NCBI GenBank assembly: GCA_019802505.1
Contig: JAFMOC010000107.1
Location: 771,001-835,000, forward strand
Reading direction: 5' to 3'
Origin: Corydoras sp. C115
Taxonomy: Eukaryota; Chordata; Actinopteri; Siluriformes; Callichthyidae
DNA: 64,000 nt
How positions within the stretch are numbered: position 1 is the first letter of the stretch; every line of letters begins with the position of its first letter. A model generated the notes under the pieces. It did not search any database and was not told the origin of the DNA. It saw only the letters and a list, made by a program, of their open reading frames with translations. Shown here piece after piece: positions 1 through 9,568 of the stretch. The translations under genes and the position numbers were made by a program.

Positions 1-139
1 AAAAACAGCATTCAATTACATACAAAAATATACATTGTTGTAATTAGAAGATTGCTTCACTATATAAAAACCACCATATAGATTTTAAATATTTTACTTT
101 GATTTGACAAATCAGTGGTTTGGGTCCTTCATTATATAT

Positions 140-329
140 TACATTTGGTCATTTAGCAGACATTCTTATTCAAAGTGACTTACAAGTACCCATGATTGAG
201 GTCTGAACACAGGGTTAATGAAGCATCCCTGGAGCAATGAGGGTTAAGGGTCTTGCTTAGGGACCTGAGATTTGAACCCACAACTTTCAGATTGATAGCC
301 CAACATCCTGACCACAGATATGCCACACC
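140..329 (+). repeat. Interspersed repeat, family D (SINE-like), copy 1
   Basis: Shares an ordered set of blocks with 29007-29207: 'acatttggtcattta', 'caaagtgacttacaa', 'cctggagcaatgagggtta', 'gggtcttgct', 'gatttgaaccc', 'cctgacca'. This is a very common teleost repeat whose usual start reads like 'cagacgcttttatccaaagc'. I do not assign its class. The copy is about 190 bp and degenerate. Confidence 0.75.
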
Positions 330-1127
330 CTCACTATACATTAAATTTAGAAATTGTGACCGTTGGTTAATTTCTTAATTATTTTTAACGTGTTTAAGAC
401 AAAGTTTAGCTCTTATTTTTGTGGCTAAAACAAATAATCACGTTTATACAATTATTACATCATGCAATTATTAATTTTACAAAAAAGTCCCCAAATTCGC
501 AAGAAAATATATGGGGTTTCTTATATTTGTTATTTATATGAAGTAAACAAAACATTACTTTGTTCTCAAAAAAGACTCTGTCCCTTTAAATACATATTGA
601 CAATCCACATACGGTCAGATATCTACTGTTTATCAGGATAATGACCAGAGAATCGTATATGGCCTATTATAGAGCATATTCAGATCACAACACGAGAGCA
701 AACCTATTTCAGATTCATTGCAACCACAGATTGGTAAAATACACAAAAAGTATGAAACGTACACAATTTCATTGTTTCTCTAGTTAAAAATGTTCACTGG
801 CACCCATTTCTATTGTATTTCTTCTGCGTCACATTAACCACATGACTGAAACATTATCAGCACGCCCACTCACTCACTCACTGCAAAATTTCCAGTCTAT
901 CAGCTATTATTTCTAGTACAACTACCCAAGTTCCGGTACAACTGATTCAGACGTGTGCGCTTATAAAGATACATGTACAGTTATGTTCTAGTTCATTCAG
1001 CTAATGATGGAGATCAGCGTTGCAGTGCTTCTGTGAATGTGGCTTTAGAGTCGACTAAAAAGTACATATGAAACAAAGCACATGAGGATTTTACAATATT
1101 AATATTATTCCAGATGGTTACTAGTAT
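330..1127. other. AT-rich unique DNA
   Basis: No repeat, motif or credible reading frame is visible. It is AT-rich with scattered TAAT cores. Confidence 0.5.
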
Positions 1128-1217
1128 CACACACACACACACACACCCATGAGCAAAACAGAGAGAGAGAGAGAGAGAGAGTGAGAGAGAGTGAGAGAGA
1201 GAGTGAGAGAGAGAGAG
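1128..1217. repeat. (AC)n then (GA)n microsatellites
   Basis: A short AC tract (1128-1146) is followed by a GA tract (1160-1217) broken at regular intervals by GTGA units. A 68-residue minus-strand frame rich in Leu-Ser is only the translation of the CT strand. Confidence 0.9.
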
Positions 1218-1249
1218 CAAGAAAGAAAGACCTGTAAAGACATTTTCAA

Positions 1250-1600
1250 GTCCTGTAGTGTCTGCTTTTGAGCAGATTACCGCTGCCTCTGATGGGTTTA
1301 TAATGGGGTTAGTGTGAGTTCATACAAGCCCAGTGTGCTATTCTGGCTAAAGTCAACCAATCCCAGTGCACCACTGGGTTAATCAGCCTATCCCAGTACA
1401 GTACCACTGGAATAATAAGGCCGGAGACAGGTGCAAGCTCCTCCACAGTACCTGCCACTCTAATTGGTCTCTAAAGGCCCTCTATACTGGGAGACCACAG
1501 TCACTGCAGTAAGAATTCCTTCAGTCAGACGCACTCCAGAATCTCTCATTAGTGGGGCTCAAGGGGTGTCTCCTATAATAAAGCCATTATCACTCTAATG
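1250..1600. other. Candidate conserved regulatory DNA
   Basis: Repeat-poor, moderate GC, with homeodomain-like cores ('taattg', 'attaccgctgcctctgat') and three related 'tcccagt(g/a)ca' blocks at about 1353, 1386 and 1461. No frame is convincing. The regulatory reading is inference from composition only. Confidence 0.25.
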
Positions 1601-1712
1601 ACTCCAAACTGAGCGCCCAAAATCTGTCAAAGGCTGCACACATACTGCAAACCACTTGGCTGCACTTGGAAAACTAAGTACATGGGAAGTTTTGTGCCAT
1701 TTCACAGCAGAC

Positions 1713-1740
1713 GGGGGTGTGGGGCGGGGGTGGGGAGGGG
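1713..1740 (+). other. G-quadruplex motif
   Basis: Five runs of four or five G separated by loops of 3, 1, 1 and 1 bases. This satisfies the usual G4 pattern with very short loops, predicting a stable parallel quadruplex on the plus strand. Confidence 0.75.
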
Positions 1741-2240
1741 TGCATCTTGTTGGATGAATGATCACTCTTGGGCTGGTTTGTAATATAATGGTGCGGCAGT
1801 AGGAAACGAGCGTATACATGCTCAGCAATTTGCAGCCAGCACTAAACCTAATTTAATCCCCGTTTAATCCAGTAATAGAGTGTGGATGTACAGCAAAATA
1901 AATAAATAACAGAACGTCTCTAAAGAAGGGCAGGACTACATACACCATACAGACAAAATTACTAGGACACTTTTTGAAATCATTAGGTTCTAGGTGTTCT
2001 AGTTCCATTACCACAGGTTCAAAAAACAAGCAGGAACACAAAACCTTTAAAGGAGAGTGAAAGTTGTCAGAGGCTGGTGGGACACAGCAATGTGAATAGG
2101 ACATCATAAACCTGTAACTATATAGTGTAGGTCTTATATGTAATAATTTTGTACATATACTATATTGAAATTTCTGTAAAATATAAAATCCATCACAAAT
2201 AATTTTTGGAATTATTATTATTATATAAATATAGTAATGA
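1741..2240. other. AT-rich unique DNA
   Basis: No recognised repeat. Small frames on both strands lack any family signal. Confidence 0.45.
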
Positions 2241-2241
2241 A

Positions 2242-2632
2242 TCAGATCATTTCATTCATTCATTCATTTTCTTCCGCTTTATCCTCTATTAGGGTCGCGG
2301 GGGGGGGGGGGGGGGGGGGGGTTCCCCATGCCCATCCAGGGGAGAACGTTTCGGGCGCTGGGCAGACACACCCAGGACGGGGCGCCAATCTATCGCTGGG
2401 CACACACACACAGACACGCACACAAACACACTCTATGGGGCAATTTGGAGAACTAAATTGACTTGATCCACGTTTTTGGACTGTGGGAGGAAAGCAGAGA
2501 ACCCGGAGGAAACCCACACGGACACGGGGAGAACATGGAAACTCCACCCAGATGGGGATTCGAACCGGGAATCCCTAGTGCTGGGAGGAGAACATACTAA
2601 CCACTAAGCCACCGTGCCGCCTCAGATAATTT
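2242..2632 (-). mobile_element. V-SINE copy with target-site duplication
   Basis: On the minus strand it reads as a tRNA-like head with B box 'ggttcgaatcc', a V core ('tccatgttctccccgtgtcc', 'tttcctccgggttctc', 'cagtccaaaaacgtgg'), a lineage-specific 3' body and an (ATGA)n tail. An 11-bp flanking duplication differs by one base: 'tcagatcattt' at 2242-2252 and 'tcagataattt' at 2622-2632. The element proper is 2253-2621. A 23-base G run (2299-2321) has expanded inside its 3' part. V-SINEs are non-autonomous and mobilised by a LINE. Confidence 0.92.
2299..2321. repeat. Poly-G tract of 23 bases inside a SINE
   Basis: Expanded from the short C/G run between 'ggaacccc' and 'cgaccctaat' of the V-SINE 3' region. 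The same site is expanded at 3071-3083 and, in C orientation, at 37082-37092 and 47622-47632, so this position in the element is a recurrent homopolymer expansion site. Confidence 0.85.
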
Positions 2633-2676
2633 AATGAAGGATAATTAATCTTTTATTAGATGAAAAATCCTCTAAT

Positions 2677-3056
2677 ATACTGATTATCAGGCGGCACGGT
2701 GGTTTAGTGGTTTAGCACGTTCTCCTCTTAGCACTAGGGATTCCCGGTTCGAATCCCCATCTGGGTGGAGTTTCCATGTTCTCCCCGTGTCTGTGTGGGT
2801 TTCCTCCGGGTTCTCCAGTTTCCTCCCACAGTCCAAAAACATGGATCAAGTTAATTGAAATCTCAAAATTGCCCCATATAGAGTGTGTGTGTGTGAGTGA
2901 GTGTGTGCCCAGCGATAGATTGGCACCCTGTCCTAGGTGTATCTGCCCAGCGCCCGAAACGTTCTCCCCTGGATGGGCATGGGGAACCCCACCGCGAACC
3001 TAATAGAGGATAAAGCGGAAGATAATGAATGAATGAATGAATGAATACTCATTATC
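2677..3056 (+). mobile_element. V-SINE copy, head-to-head with the previous one
   Basis: Full element: head from 2691, B box near 2748, core 2768-2845, tail of (GAAT)n ending about 3044. A 12-bp duplication with one mismatch flanks it ('atactgattatc' at 2677-2688 and 'atactcattatc' at 3045-3056). The right-hand copy of the duplication lies within the 3' end of the next, older V-SINE, so this element appears to have inserted there. Confidence 0.9.
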
Positions 3057-3250
3057 TTCTGCTTAATCCTGGGGGGGGGGGGGTCTCCATGCCTATCCAG
3101 GGGCAAACGTTTTGGGCGCTGGGCAGATGACACAAAGACAGGACGCCAATCTATGGCTAGGAACACGTTCACTCACGCATTTTAGAGACGTCAATGTTTT
3201 TGGGTCTGTGGGAGGAAACTGAAACCCGGAGGAAACCCACACAGACGGAC
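3049..3250 (-). mobile_element. Truncated V-SINE (3' part and core)
   Basis: Minus-strand copy beginning at 'attatcttctgcttaatcc', with a 13-base G run, the 'atccaggggcaaacgtttt' block, and ending in the core near 'aggaaacccacacagac'. The tRNA-like head is missing. It served as target for the preceding element. Confidence 0.85.
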
Positions 3251-3256
3251 ATATCG

Positions 3257-3599
3257 ATTAATCCTATATTAACTGATTATATCACATATCAGTTAATCAT
3301 ACATTATGGTCGCTGGGGGATGTTGTGGGTTCCTCATGCCATTCCAGAGGAGAACATTTCGGGCCCTGTGCAGACACACCTAAGACAGGGTGCCAATCTA
3401 TCTCTGAGCACACTCACTCATACAAACACACACTATACATGGGGCAATTTAGAGCCTTGAATCCATGTTGTTGGACTATGGGGAGGAAACCGGAGCCTGG
3501 AGGAAACCCACGCAGACCCAGAGAGAACGTGGACAGTTCCCTAAGATCGGGATTCGAACGCCGAGAGGCGGGAGTGCTAACCACTAAGCCACCGTGGCG
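3257..3599 (-). mobile_element. Diverged V-SINE, fourth in the cluster
   Basis: Minus-strand copy with 3' blocks ('cattccagaggagaacattt', 'gacagggtgccaatctat'), core ('gaggaaaccggagcctgg') and head ending 'ccactaagccaccgtgg'. Its 3' region contains a small inverted repeat 'ttaactgat...atcagttaa' (3269-3297). It is more diverged than its neighbours, so probably older. Confidence 0.88.
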
Positions 3600-3639
3600 T
3601 GTATATATACATACACACATACATATCTTTATATCTAGC

Positions 3640-3735
3640 TCCCCCACTCTCACGCTCTCTCTCACGCTCTCTCTCACGCTCTCTCTCACGCTCTCTCTCT
3701 CTCTCACGCTCTCTCTCGGTCACTATCTCTCTCTC
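3640..3735. repeat. 12-bp minisatellite 'cacgctctctct'
   Basis: Five to six units of CACG followed by a CT run, grading into plain CT. Frames reading SLSRSLSR or TLSLTLSL across it are artefacts of a 12-bp period that has no stops. Confidence 0.9.
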
Positions 3736-3789
3736 GCAGCTCACCCAAGCTCAGTTGTGCTGGAGGTCGTTGGCAGGACTCAATCTTAA

Positions 3790-4400
3790 ATAAAAAAGTA
3801 TAGCTGCACCATTAAGCGCAAATAGTAATGATATTAATTTGCCAAGGCTGTGTCATTTTCACAGGAGAGCAACTAGCAGAAAACATTATGAAAATGTCTG
3901 AGAGGACTGGTAATTGAGTTGATTAGTGTGACCTTGCTCAGGAAGGTAATAACGGCAAGAGTGAACGAAGCGTAGGGGGCTGAGTTATGACCCCCTTCCG
4001 CTTTCTCTCCCTCTCACTGCCTTAGCCGGGTGTTGCAGGGTGACCGGTGGCAGCGCACTCCCTGCTCTGACAAAGTGATCCTCCGTGACCAGCCGAGCTT
4101 GTCATGCTGCTTAGCGCTTTTATCCCAGAGAGTAATGAGGGGGCGAGCGGCCGGGCAGTCTGTAAAGAGCAGAGACCAGCCCGATGTGGGATTAACCGAT
4201 TCAAGGGGAAAAAGCTTTGCATTTAGAGTAGACCCAACATACTGAATAGATTGGCTAAAGGAGCAGCAGGAGCAGAATGCCCAGAGGCTAAATGTTAGAT
4301 AGAATTTACTCTCAACCTTTTTTGTTTTTCATTCATATTGAGAGCAGAAAATAAAGGTTTTGTTTTTAGGTTTTTTTTTTTCTTGTTTTGAATATCTACA
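3790..4400. other. Unique DNA, possibly regulatory
   Basis: Repeat-poor with 'taattgagttgattag' near 3911 and a moderately GC-rich middle. Two overlapping short frames at 4022-4245 show no family resemblance. Ends at a T run (4370-4380). Confidence 0.3.
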
Positions 4401-4410
4401 CTTCCATGGC

Positions 4411-4452
4411 GCGCACACACACAACACACACACACACACAACACACACACAG
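4411..4452. repeat. (AC)n with CAACAC interruptions
   Basis: AC dinucleotide tract with two CAACAC breaks. Confidence 0.9.
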
Positions 4453-4459
4453 AACACGT

Positions 4460-5215
4460 TCGGTGTAGAAAATGAAATAAAAATACTTTTGTGCCAAATA
4501 AATACACCAACTTCAAAACAAATACTACACGAGTCTAATTCCATGTTTTATAAATTGAAACACAAGAACCCAAAAAAATCCGGGAACAAATCACCCACCG
4601 TTTTCATACACACAAGTATATACACGTGTTTCATTTTGTTAGAAGTTGTCTTCAGTAAAAACATATAAAGTGGTTTGAACACCATACAATATTCTAGATT
4701 TCAGCATAAATTTGACTCAAAACTTCATCCGATTTTCCAAAACATTTTCCAAAAATAAAGATAAAACAAATTCAACAAAAATCTTAGATTTGTTTAATTA
4801 TATATTGGGAGAGCGTTTAATTAAAATAACAAGGATCTTTGAAAATCTGAGCTTTATAATACAAAAGCTTTATAATACATGGATTTAAAAGTTTAGAATG
4901 GTATATTATAGTCTACCGAATAATGCATCATAAAATTCTAAAATAAATTAATTAAATTAAATATTGCTGCAATCAAACTGACATCACTTGCCTCAACTAA
5001 CAAAAAGACTAGCAGGGCATATCTAGCACACGGTACAGAAAGGTGGCGTCTCATGTGCTTGACTGAACTCTGCAGTTATGTTCCATCATTTCATCTGGGA
5101 TCTAAAGTTGAAGAGGAGAACAGTATTTCGGCTCATAGTATTGTTTACGATTGGCACTCCCACCACATCCTGTGGGTTTGTGTGTATGAATGCAAAAAAG
5201 AACATAAGCCTCACA
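4460..5215. other. AT-rich unique DNA
   Basis: Strongly AT-rich with A-rich runs. No repeat family or gene recognised. Confidence 0.5.
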
Positions 5216-5218
5216 TAA

Positions 5219-5396
5219 AACACACACACACACACACACTTCTATCTTAACTTGAAACAGGGGGCAGACACTCCTTTGTCCTTATCTGCTCCGGCTGGCC
5301 TGCTGACCCCCGAGTCGACAAGCCTGGGCTCCTCTAACACACACACACACACATACACACACACAGACATACACACACAGACATACACACACACAC
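5219..5396. repeat. Two AC tracts
   Basis: AC tract at 5219-5240 and a compound 'acatacacacacacagac' array at 5336-5396, separated by about 95 bp of unique sequence. Confidence 0.85.
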
Positions 5397-5525
5397 TCCT
5401 GCCATGCAGCATACATTACTGCTGACATTCCATATTTAATTATGCTGCTGTCAGCCACTGCCCCTCTCCTCAAATTCATTTTAATAAACTTTCTCTCTTT
5501 CTTCTTTTCACTCCCCCCACTTCCC

Positions 5526-5705
5526 TCTCTCTCTCTCTCTCTCACATTCAAGGTTACTGCCAAAGAAGTCACCTTTGGTGTCAACCCCCATGGCTCAGTC
5601 TCGCTCACATTCTCACCCATAAACACAATCAAACCTGCACCCACATAAACATATACATGTGATCACAGACTCACTGTCTCTCTCTCTCTCTTACTCTCTC
5701 TCGCA
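5526..5705. repeat. Two short CT tracts
   Basis: CT runs at 5526-5543 and 5678-5703, with unique sequence between. Confidence 0.8.
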
Positions 5706-5934
5706 CACATACTCGCTCACCTGTATTCTTTACGAAAAAATATGGACCTTTAATCCATAAGTATACACAACTATATAAACAAATAAATACATTCAGTGTA
5801 ATAATAGCATTGTTTTTTTTTTGTTGTGCTGGTTTTGCTTCTCTATCTGAATCTAAGCTACTGATTCCTTCTCCATCCTGCCTGCAGAAATAGAGACGGT
5901 GCAAGTGCACACATGGCATTGAACTGAAAGTGAT

Positions 5935-6080
5935 TGTGAATTGGGTGGATGAACTTAATTAGTTACAGTCGTGAGCACCCACAGCCTGAAGTCACAGCTC
6001 ATTAAGATCAGGTGTGTAGATTAATTAATTAAGAGAGCCATCCGTTAGAGGCAGCCCCTTGTTCTTCTTCTCACTCTCTC
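5935..6080. promoter_or_regulatory. Candidate homeodomain-site cluster
   Basis: Contains 'acttaattagttac', 'gctcattaagatca' and 'gattaattaattaagag' within about 90 bp. These are core homeodomain or LIM-type sites. The surrounding sequence is repeat-free. Function is inferred from motif density alone. Confidence 0.3.
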
Positions 6081-6417
6081 GACGATCAGAGCTTAATAAA
6101 TCCCCGAAAAACAACCACTAAATAAACTAGTCTAGTAAAGTGCAGTTCAATAAACAGCTAGAGCAGCCACAATCACCTGAGAGAACCGGAGAACAAAGTG
6201 AAGAAAGCTGAAGATCACACAGTCCAGATATTTAACAACGTTAAATCAGACTCCTAATCATACATGTATGCATTGATGTAACTATAACATCAAATAACAT
6301 TTTCTTATTCATCAGCCAGACAGCATTTTCAGTGAATCCTGTGACATTTACACCATCGGTCTCTAATGACAAGACTTAAACACATATAGTAAATCAAGAT
6401 TACAACAAAAGGTGCAT

Positions 6418-6448
6418 ATTAATTATTATTATTATTATTATTATTATT
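6418..6448. repeat. (ATT)n microsatellite
   Basis: About ten ATT units. Confidence 0.9.
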
Positions 6449-6494
6449 TTTAGCATTTTTAATGGACACCTGATTGCCCTGCACTGTTGATGCT

Positions 6495-6600
6495 GACCAG
6501 CCGCTCAAGGAGGAGAAGTTTCCCACTGAGCCTTGGTTATCAAGGTTTCTTCTTAAAAAGTAACTTAACAGGGAGTTTTAATTTATTGTTAGATTTGTTA
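6495..6600 (+). mobile_element. Retroelement 3' relic (family L)
   Basis: 'cactgagccttggttatcaa', 'ggtttcttctta' and 'cagggagttttaatt' match in order the blocks seen on the minus strand of 49165-49385 and at 29448-29588. In fish this unit ends a non-LTR element or SINE with tail 'gctgctttgtgacaat...aaaaagcgctat'. This copy keeps only its upstream part. Confidence 0.55.
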
Positions 6601-6679
6601 TCATTGCTATTAAATACTATAGTAACGTGGGCAGTGTGATTTGTATAAAGTATAAAGCTCAGCAACATTCTCACTAGAG

Positions 6680-6703
6680 TTTTTTTTTTTTTTTTTTTTT
6701 TTT
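6680..6703. repeat. Poly-T tract of 24 bases
   Basis: Uninterrupted T run. It could be a retroposon tail in minus orientation, but no body is recognisable next to it. Confidence 0.85.
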
Positions 6704-7790
6704 AAATAATTGAATGTTTAAAATGAAAACAAAAAAGCTTTACTGTTATTTCACTGCCTGCGCCTGCCTGTGACCCCCCAAATTCCACCTTTAAAACTGT
6801 GCTATATTGAGTAGGGAACAAGCAGTCCCACAGTCGTGCACTCCACTGTTATTGAGGTGAATCAGTTGGCGAGTTGTGTTTCAGGGTATTTGCCTGAGTG
6901 AGATTTAGCAAGTCACATACGAGTGTCAGAGCGGTACCGTGGTGAGTGATGACATGAAGCTCTTTTGATTTGTGCAGGTGTTACTGATACAAATCTCAGT
7001 GAAAAAGAAATTTGACAATGCGTGACAAAAGTTCAAAGAATGCACAGATTCTTCAGAGCAGCAAATATGACATTTCAATGTGTTTTAGAGACATTTAGAC
7101 ACAAACTAAAGTTTCCCACAAAGTACTACATACCTCACTAAGTGTATTAAATATGCATTTGCAAAGACATTCTCACATGTTTTACTTGGTAAGGTGCTTA
7201 AATGAGGGCAGGGGTGTAAAGTTTCAATTGAAAGGGTTTGTGAAATGGCTTTAGTGATTGAAATGAGTCTTCAGTGACCTTTCTAACTTTACAGTCTCCA
7301 TTAGACCAAATGACTCTCAACCCAATACAAAGATTAAATACAATTTGGAAAGTGTGCATTTTCTGTAAAGACAACTTCTAATATTAATAAAGGGGGAAAT
7401 ATTTAAACCAAAATCATGTTCTAATAACATTATTACAAAAACTGATTTGTAAACGTGTGTGAATGTAAAGGGTTGCAACAAGTTAAATATAATTTAGGTT
7501 AAAAAAAAAAAAGAAAAGTCAGCTTCAATTGTACTGTCTGTCCCCATGCACCATGGATATCAGTATGTCAGAACGCCAAGTTAAACAGCCTTACCCAACT
7601 TACCAACCACTATTTATAATACTTAAACTGAAGAAACCGCAAAACAACTATAAGTCAGTGAGCACTTTTCATAGTCCTTCAAACTGTTGGGCAAATGACC
7701 TCATCTGTTTTCATTGCAGTAGGGATAAATTTAATACTTCAAATCCTTATTAAAAACTTTTTAACTCTGACTGTATTGTCAGTGCATCAT
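6704..7790. other. AT-rich unique DNA
   Basis: No recognisable repeat or gene. The short frame at 7529-7753 has no support. Confidence 0.5.
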
Positions 7791-7885
7791 GTCTTTGGAC
7801 AGAGGGAGGAAACTGAAGCTCCCGTTGCAAACACATGCAGACAGAAGACCTTCCTGATGTGCGGCAACACCGCTAAACACCTTTT
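7790..7885 (-). mobile_element. V-SINE core relic
   Basis: 'gtctttggacagagggagga', 'aactgaagctc', 'aaacacatgcagac' reproduce the V core on the minus strand. Head and tail are not recognisable. It lies inside a 194-residue open frame (7695-8279), which argues against that frame being a gene. Confidence 0.6.
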
Positions 7886-8540
7886 CCTTAATCCTCATCT
7901 TTTCTTTGACTTAAAATCTTTCCCGGTGTTGTTTCAGGTTACGCTGAGCTCAAATATGACAGGACTGCCGAGCTGCTCCCGACCGTTCAACAGGCCCTCA
8001 GCATGCAGACAGGATCCAGACGGGCAATCCCAGTGGAACTTGTCTCTCTTTCATCGGCTCATATCAAAGCTCATCATCTGCCCTTTGCCAACAGCATTAA
8101 TACCAATCACTGCTTCTCTAATCACCAGGTGGGTTGTACTCCCTCAAATGACGAATGAAGTACAAGCGCACGGTCTGTCTAACGGCAACAAATCAGACAA
8201 GACCGCTAATTTTACTCATTTGACAGGAAGAGCGTGGCGGCACAAAGAGTTTGGTGAGGAGTTTCATCAGCTGCTTTAGAAAACCATCAGTAATAGAATT
8301 GGATAGATAAAAAAAAACCTTTGCTCTGATCAACTTAATGCAGGATGAGAAGTTGAGGGTGGAAGTGAAGAAGAAAGCCAAGGTGAAGCTCTTAATTACC
8401 CATATCCACAACTTATTCACAAGTCGCTCTGCCTCTCCTCTGTTCCAGAGGAAAATTTCTAACGGCTCTTTTGAATACAAAGTGAACTTACGCTGTATAT
8501 TCTAATTATAATTTTTTTCATGGTTTAATCAAACAATAGG
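7886..8540. other. Unique DNA with chance open frames
   Basis: Open frames on both strands (to 8279 plus, 8193-8480 minus) show no domains. Nothing else recognised. Confidence 0.4.
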
Positions 8541-8544
8541 ACAA

Positions 8545-8960
8545 TATAATGTATATTCTGTATACTCTACAGCAACAGAAACAAACTGGTAGTGCTGCGG
8601 CTTAACCAACACCTTCTGGTCAATGGGGGGCTTGATATTTGGTAAGTTGGTCATTTTTGGTCCAGCTGTGTTACTGAAACTTCTAGCATCACTGCTGCAT
8701 CTAAACCACTGCATCTGCATCAGTGCACCTCAACAAAGTGGTAACATGTCAATGAAGTGCTGGGAAATATCAATCACCCAGGTAACACCTACTCTGTAGT
8801 TGTACGGTAGGCGTCCTGACCAGTAGAAAACAAAGTAAAGGAACTAACATAAAGAATGTAGAAAGAAATAATTGCAATCATATACTTAGAATTTGTATCT
8901 ATATAATCAGTGATGCTGATGCAATGGACAATAGAAACAAGAAAGTGGACAGTGAGTATA
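8545..8960 (+). mobile_element. Interspersed repeat, family B, diverged copy
   Basis: Carries 'aacacctactctgtagttgt', 'cgtcctgaccagtag', 'gaatgtagaaagaaat' and the 3' motif 'aagtggacagtgagt', in the order found at 53625-54080. The family is abundant in otophysan fish genomes and its class is left open. The copy is heavily decayed. Confidence 0.6.
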
Positions 8961-9023
8961 TACATTTTTGCATTGGTCTTTGAGGTACCACAGTGATTTT
9001 GATTTCAGTTAATATCTTTAACA

Positions 9024-9130
9024 TGAGGCACAGTGGCACCAATCAACGTTAAGGATCCGGGTTCGAATTCCAAACTGGGAGGATTTGTAAAGAGAACCAT
9101 ATATCCATCAGAACCAGGAACCAGGTAATC
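9024..9130 (+). mobile_element. Degenerate tRNA-like SINE head
   Basis: 'gaggcacagtggcacc' followed by 'ccgggttcgaattccaaact' resembles a V-SINE head with an intact B box (ggttcgaattcc). The core cannot be followed. Confidence 0.45.
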
Positions 9131-9174
9131 CATCGGAAAGCTCCACAATGCCATGTGACTTGTTTTCTTTGGAC

Positions 9175-9568
9175 AAAAATGACTGTAGGGGCGGCACGGT
9201 GGTTTAGTGGTTTAGCACGTTCTCCTCTCAGCACTAGGGATTCCCGGTTCGAATCCCCATCTGGGTGGAGTTTTCATGTTCTCCCCGTGTCCGCGTGGGT
9301 TTCCTCTGGGTTCTCCGGTTTCCTCCCACAGTCCAAAAACATGGATTGCCAAATTTCCCCATATAGAGTGTGTTTGTGTACGTGTCTGTGTGTGAGTGTG
9401 TGCCCAGCAATAGATTGGTGCCCTGTCCTGGGTGTATCTGCCAAGCGCCCGAAACGTTCTCCCCTGGATGGGCATGGGGAACCCCACCATGACCCTAATA
9501 GAGGATAAAGCGGAAGATAATGAATGAATGAATGAATGAATGAATGAATGAATGAAAAATGACTGCAG
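9175..9568 (+). mobile_element. Full-length V-SINE with 14-bp target-site duplication
   Basis: Best preserved copy: A-box region from about 9200, perfect B box 9246-9256, V core 9268-9344, 3' body with 'atagattggtgccctgtcct' and 'cccctggatgggcatgggga', then (GAAT)n. Duplications at 9175-9188 and 9555-9568 match at 13 of 14 bases (aaaaatgactg T/C ag). The element is 9189-9554, about 366 bp. High similarity to the 47.3 and 58.3 kb copies suggests recent family activity. Frames across it are artefacts. Confidence 0.95.

Noticed and set aside
3325..3789. 154-codon plus-strand frame
   Set aside because: Covers a minus-strand V-SINE and the 12-bp CT minisatellite.
6680..6703. Poly-T as tail of a processed pseudogene
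   Set aside because: No gene-like body or target-site duplication was found next to it.
7695..8279. 194-codon plus-strand frame
   Set aside because: Includes a V-SINE core relic on the opposite strand, has no domain, and starts in A/T-rich unique DNA.
9189..9260. tRNA gene (B box ggttcgaatcc with A-box-like sequence)
   Set aside because: It is the head of a V-SINE repeated many times in the window and continues into the SINE core. It lacks a proper acceptor stem.
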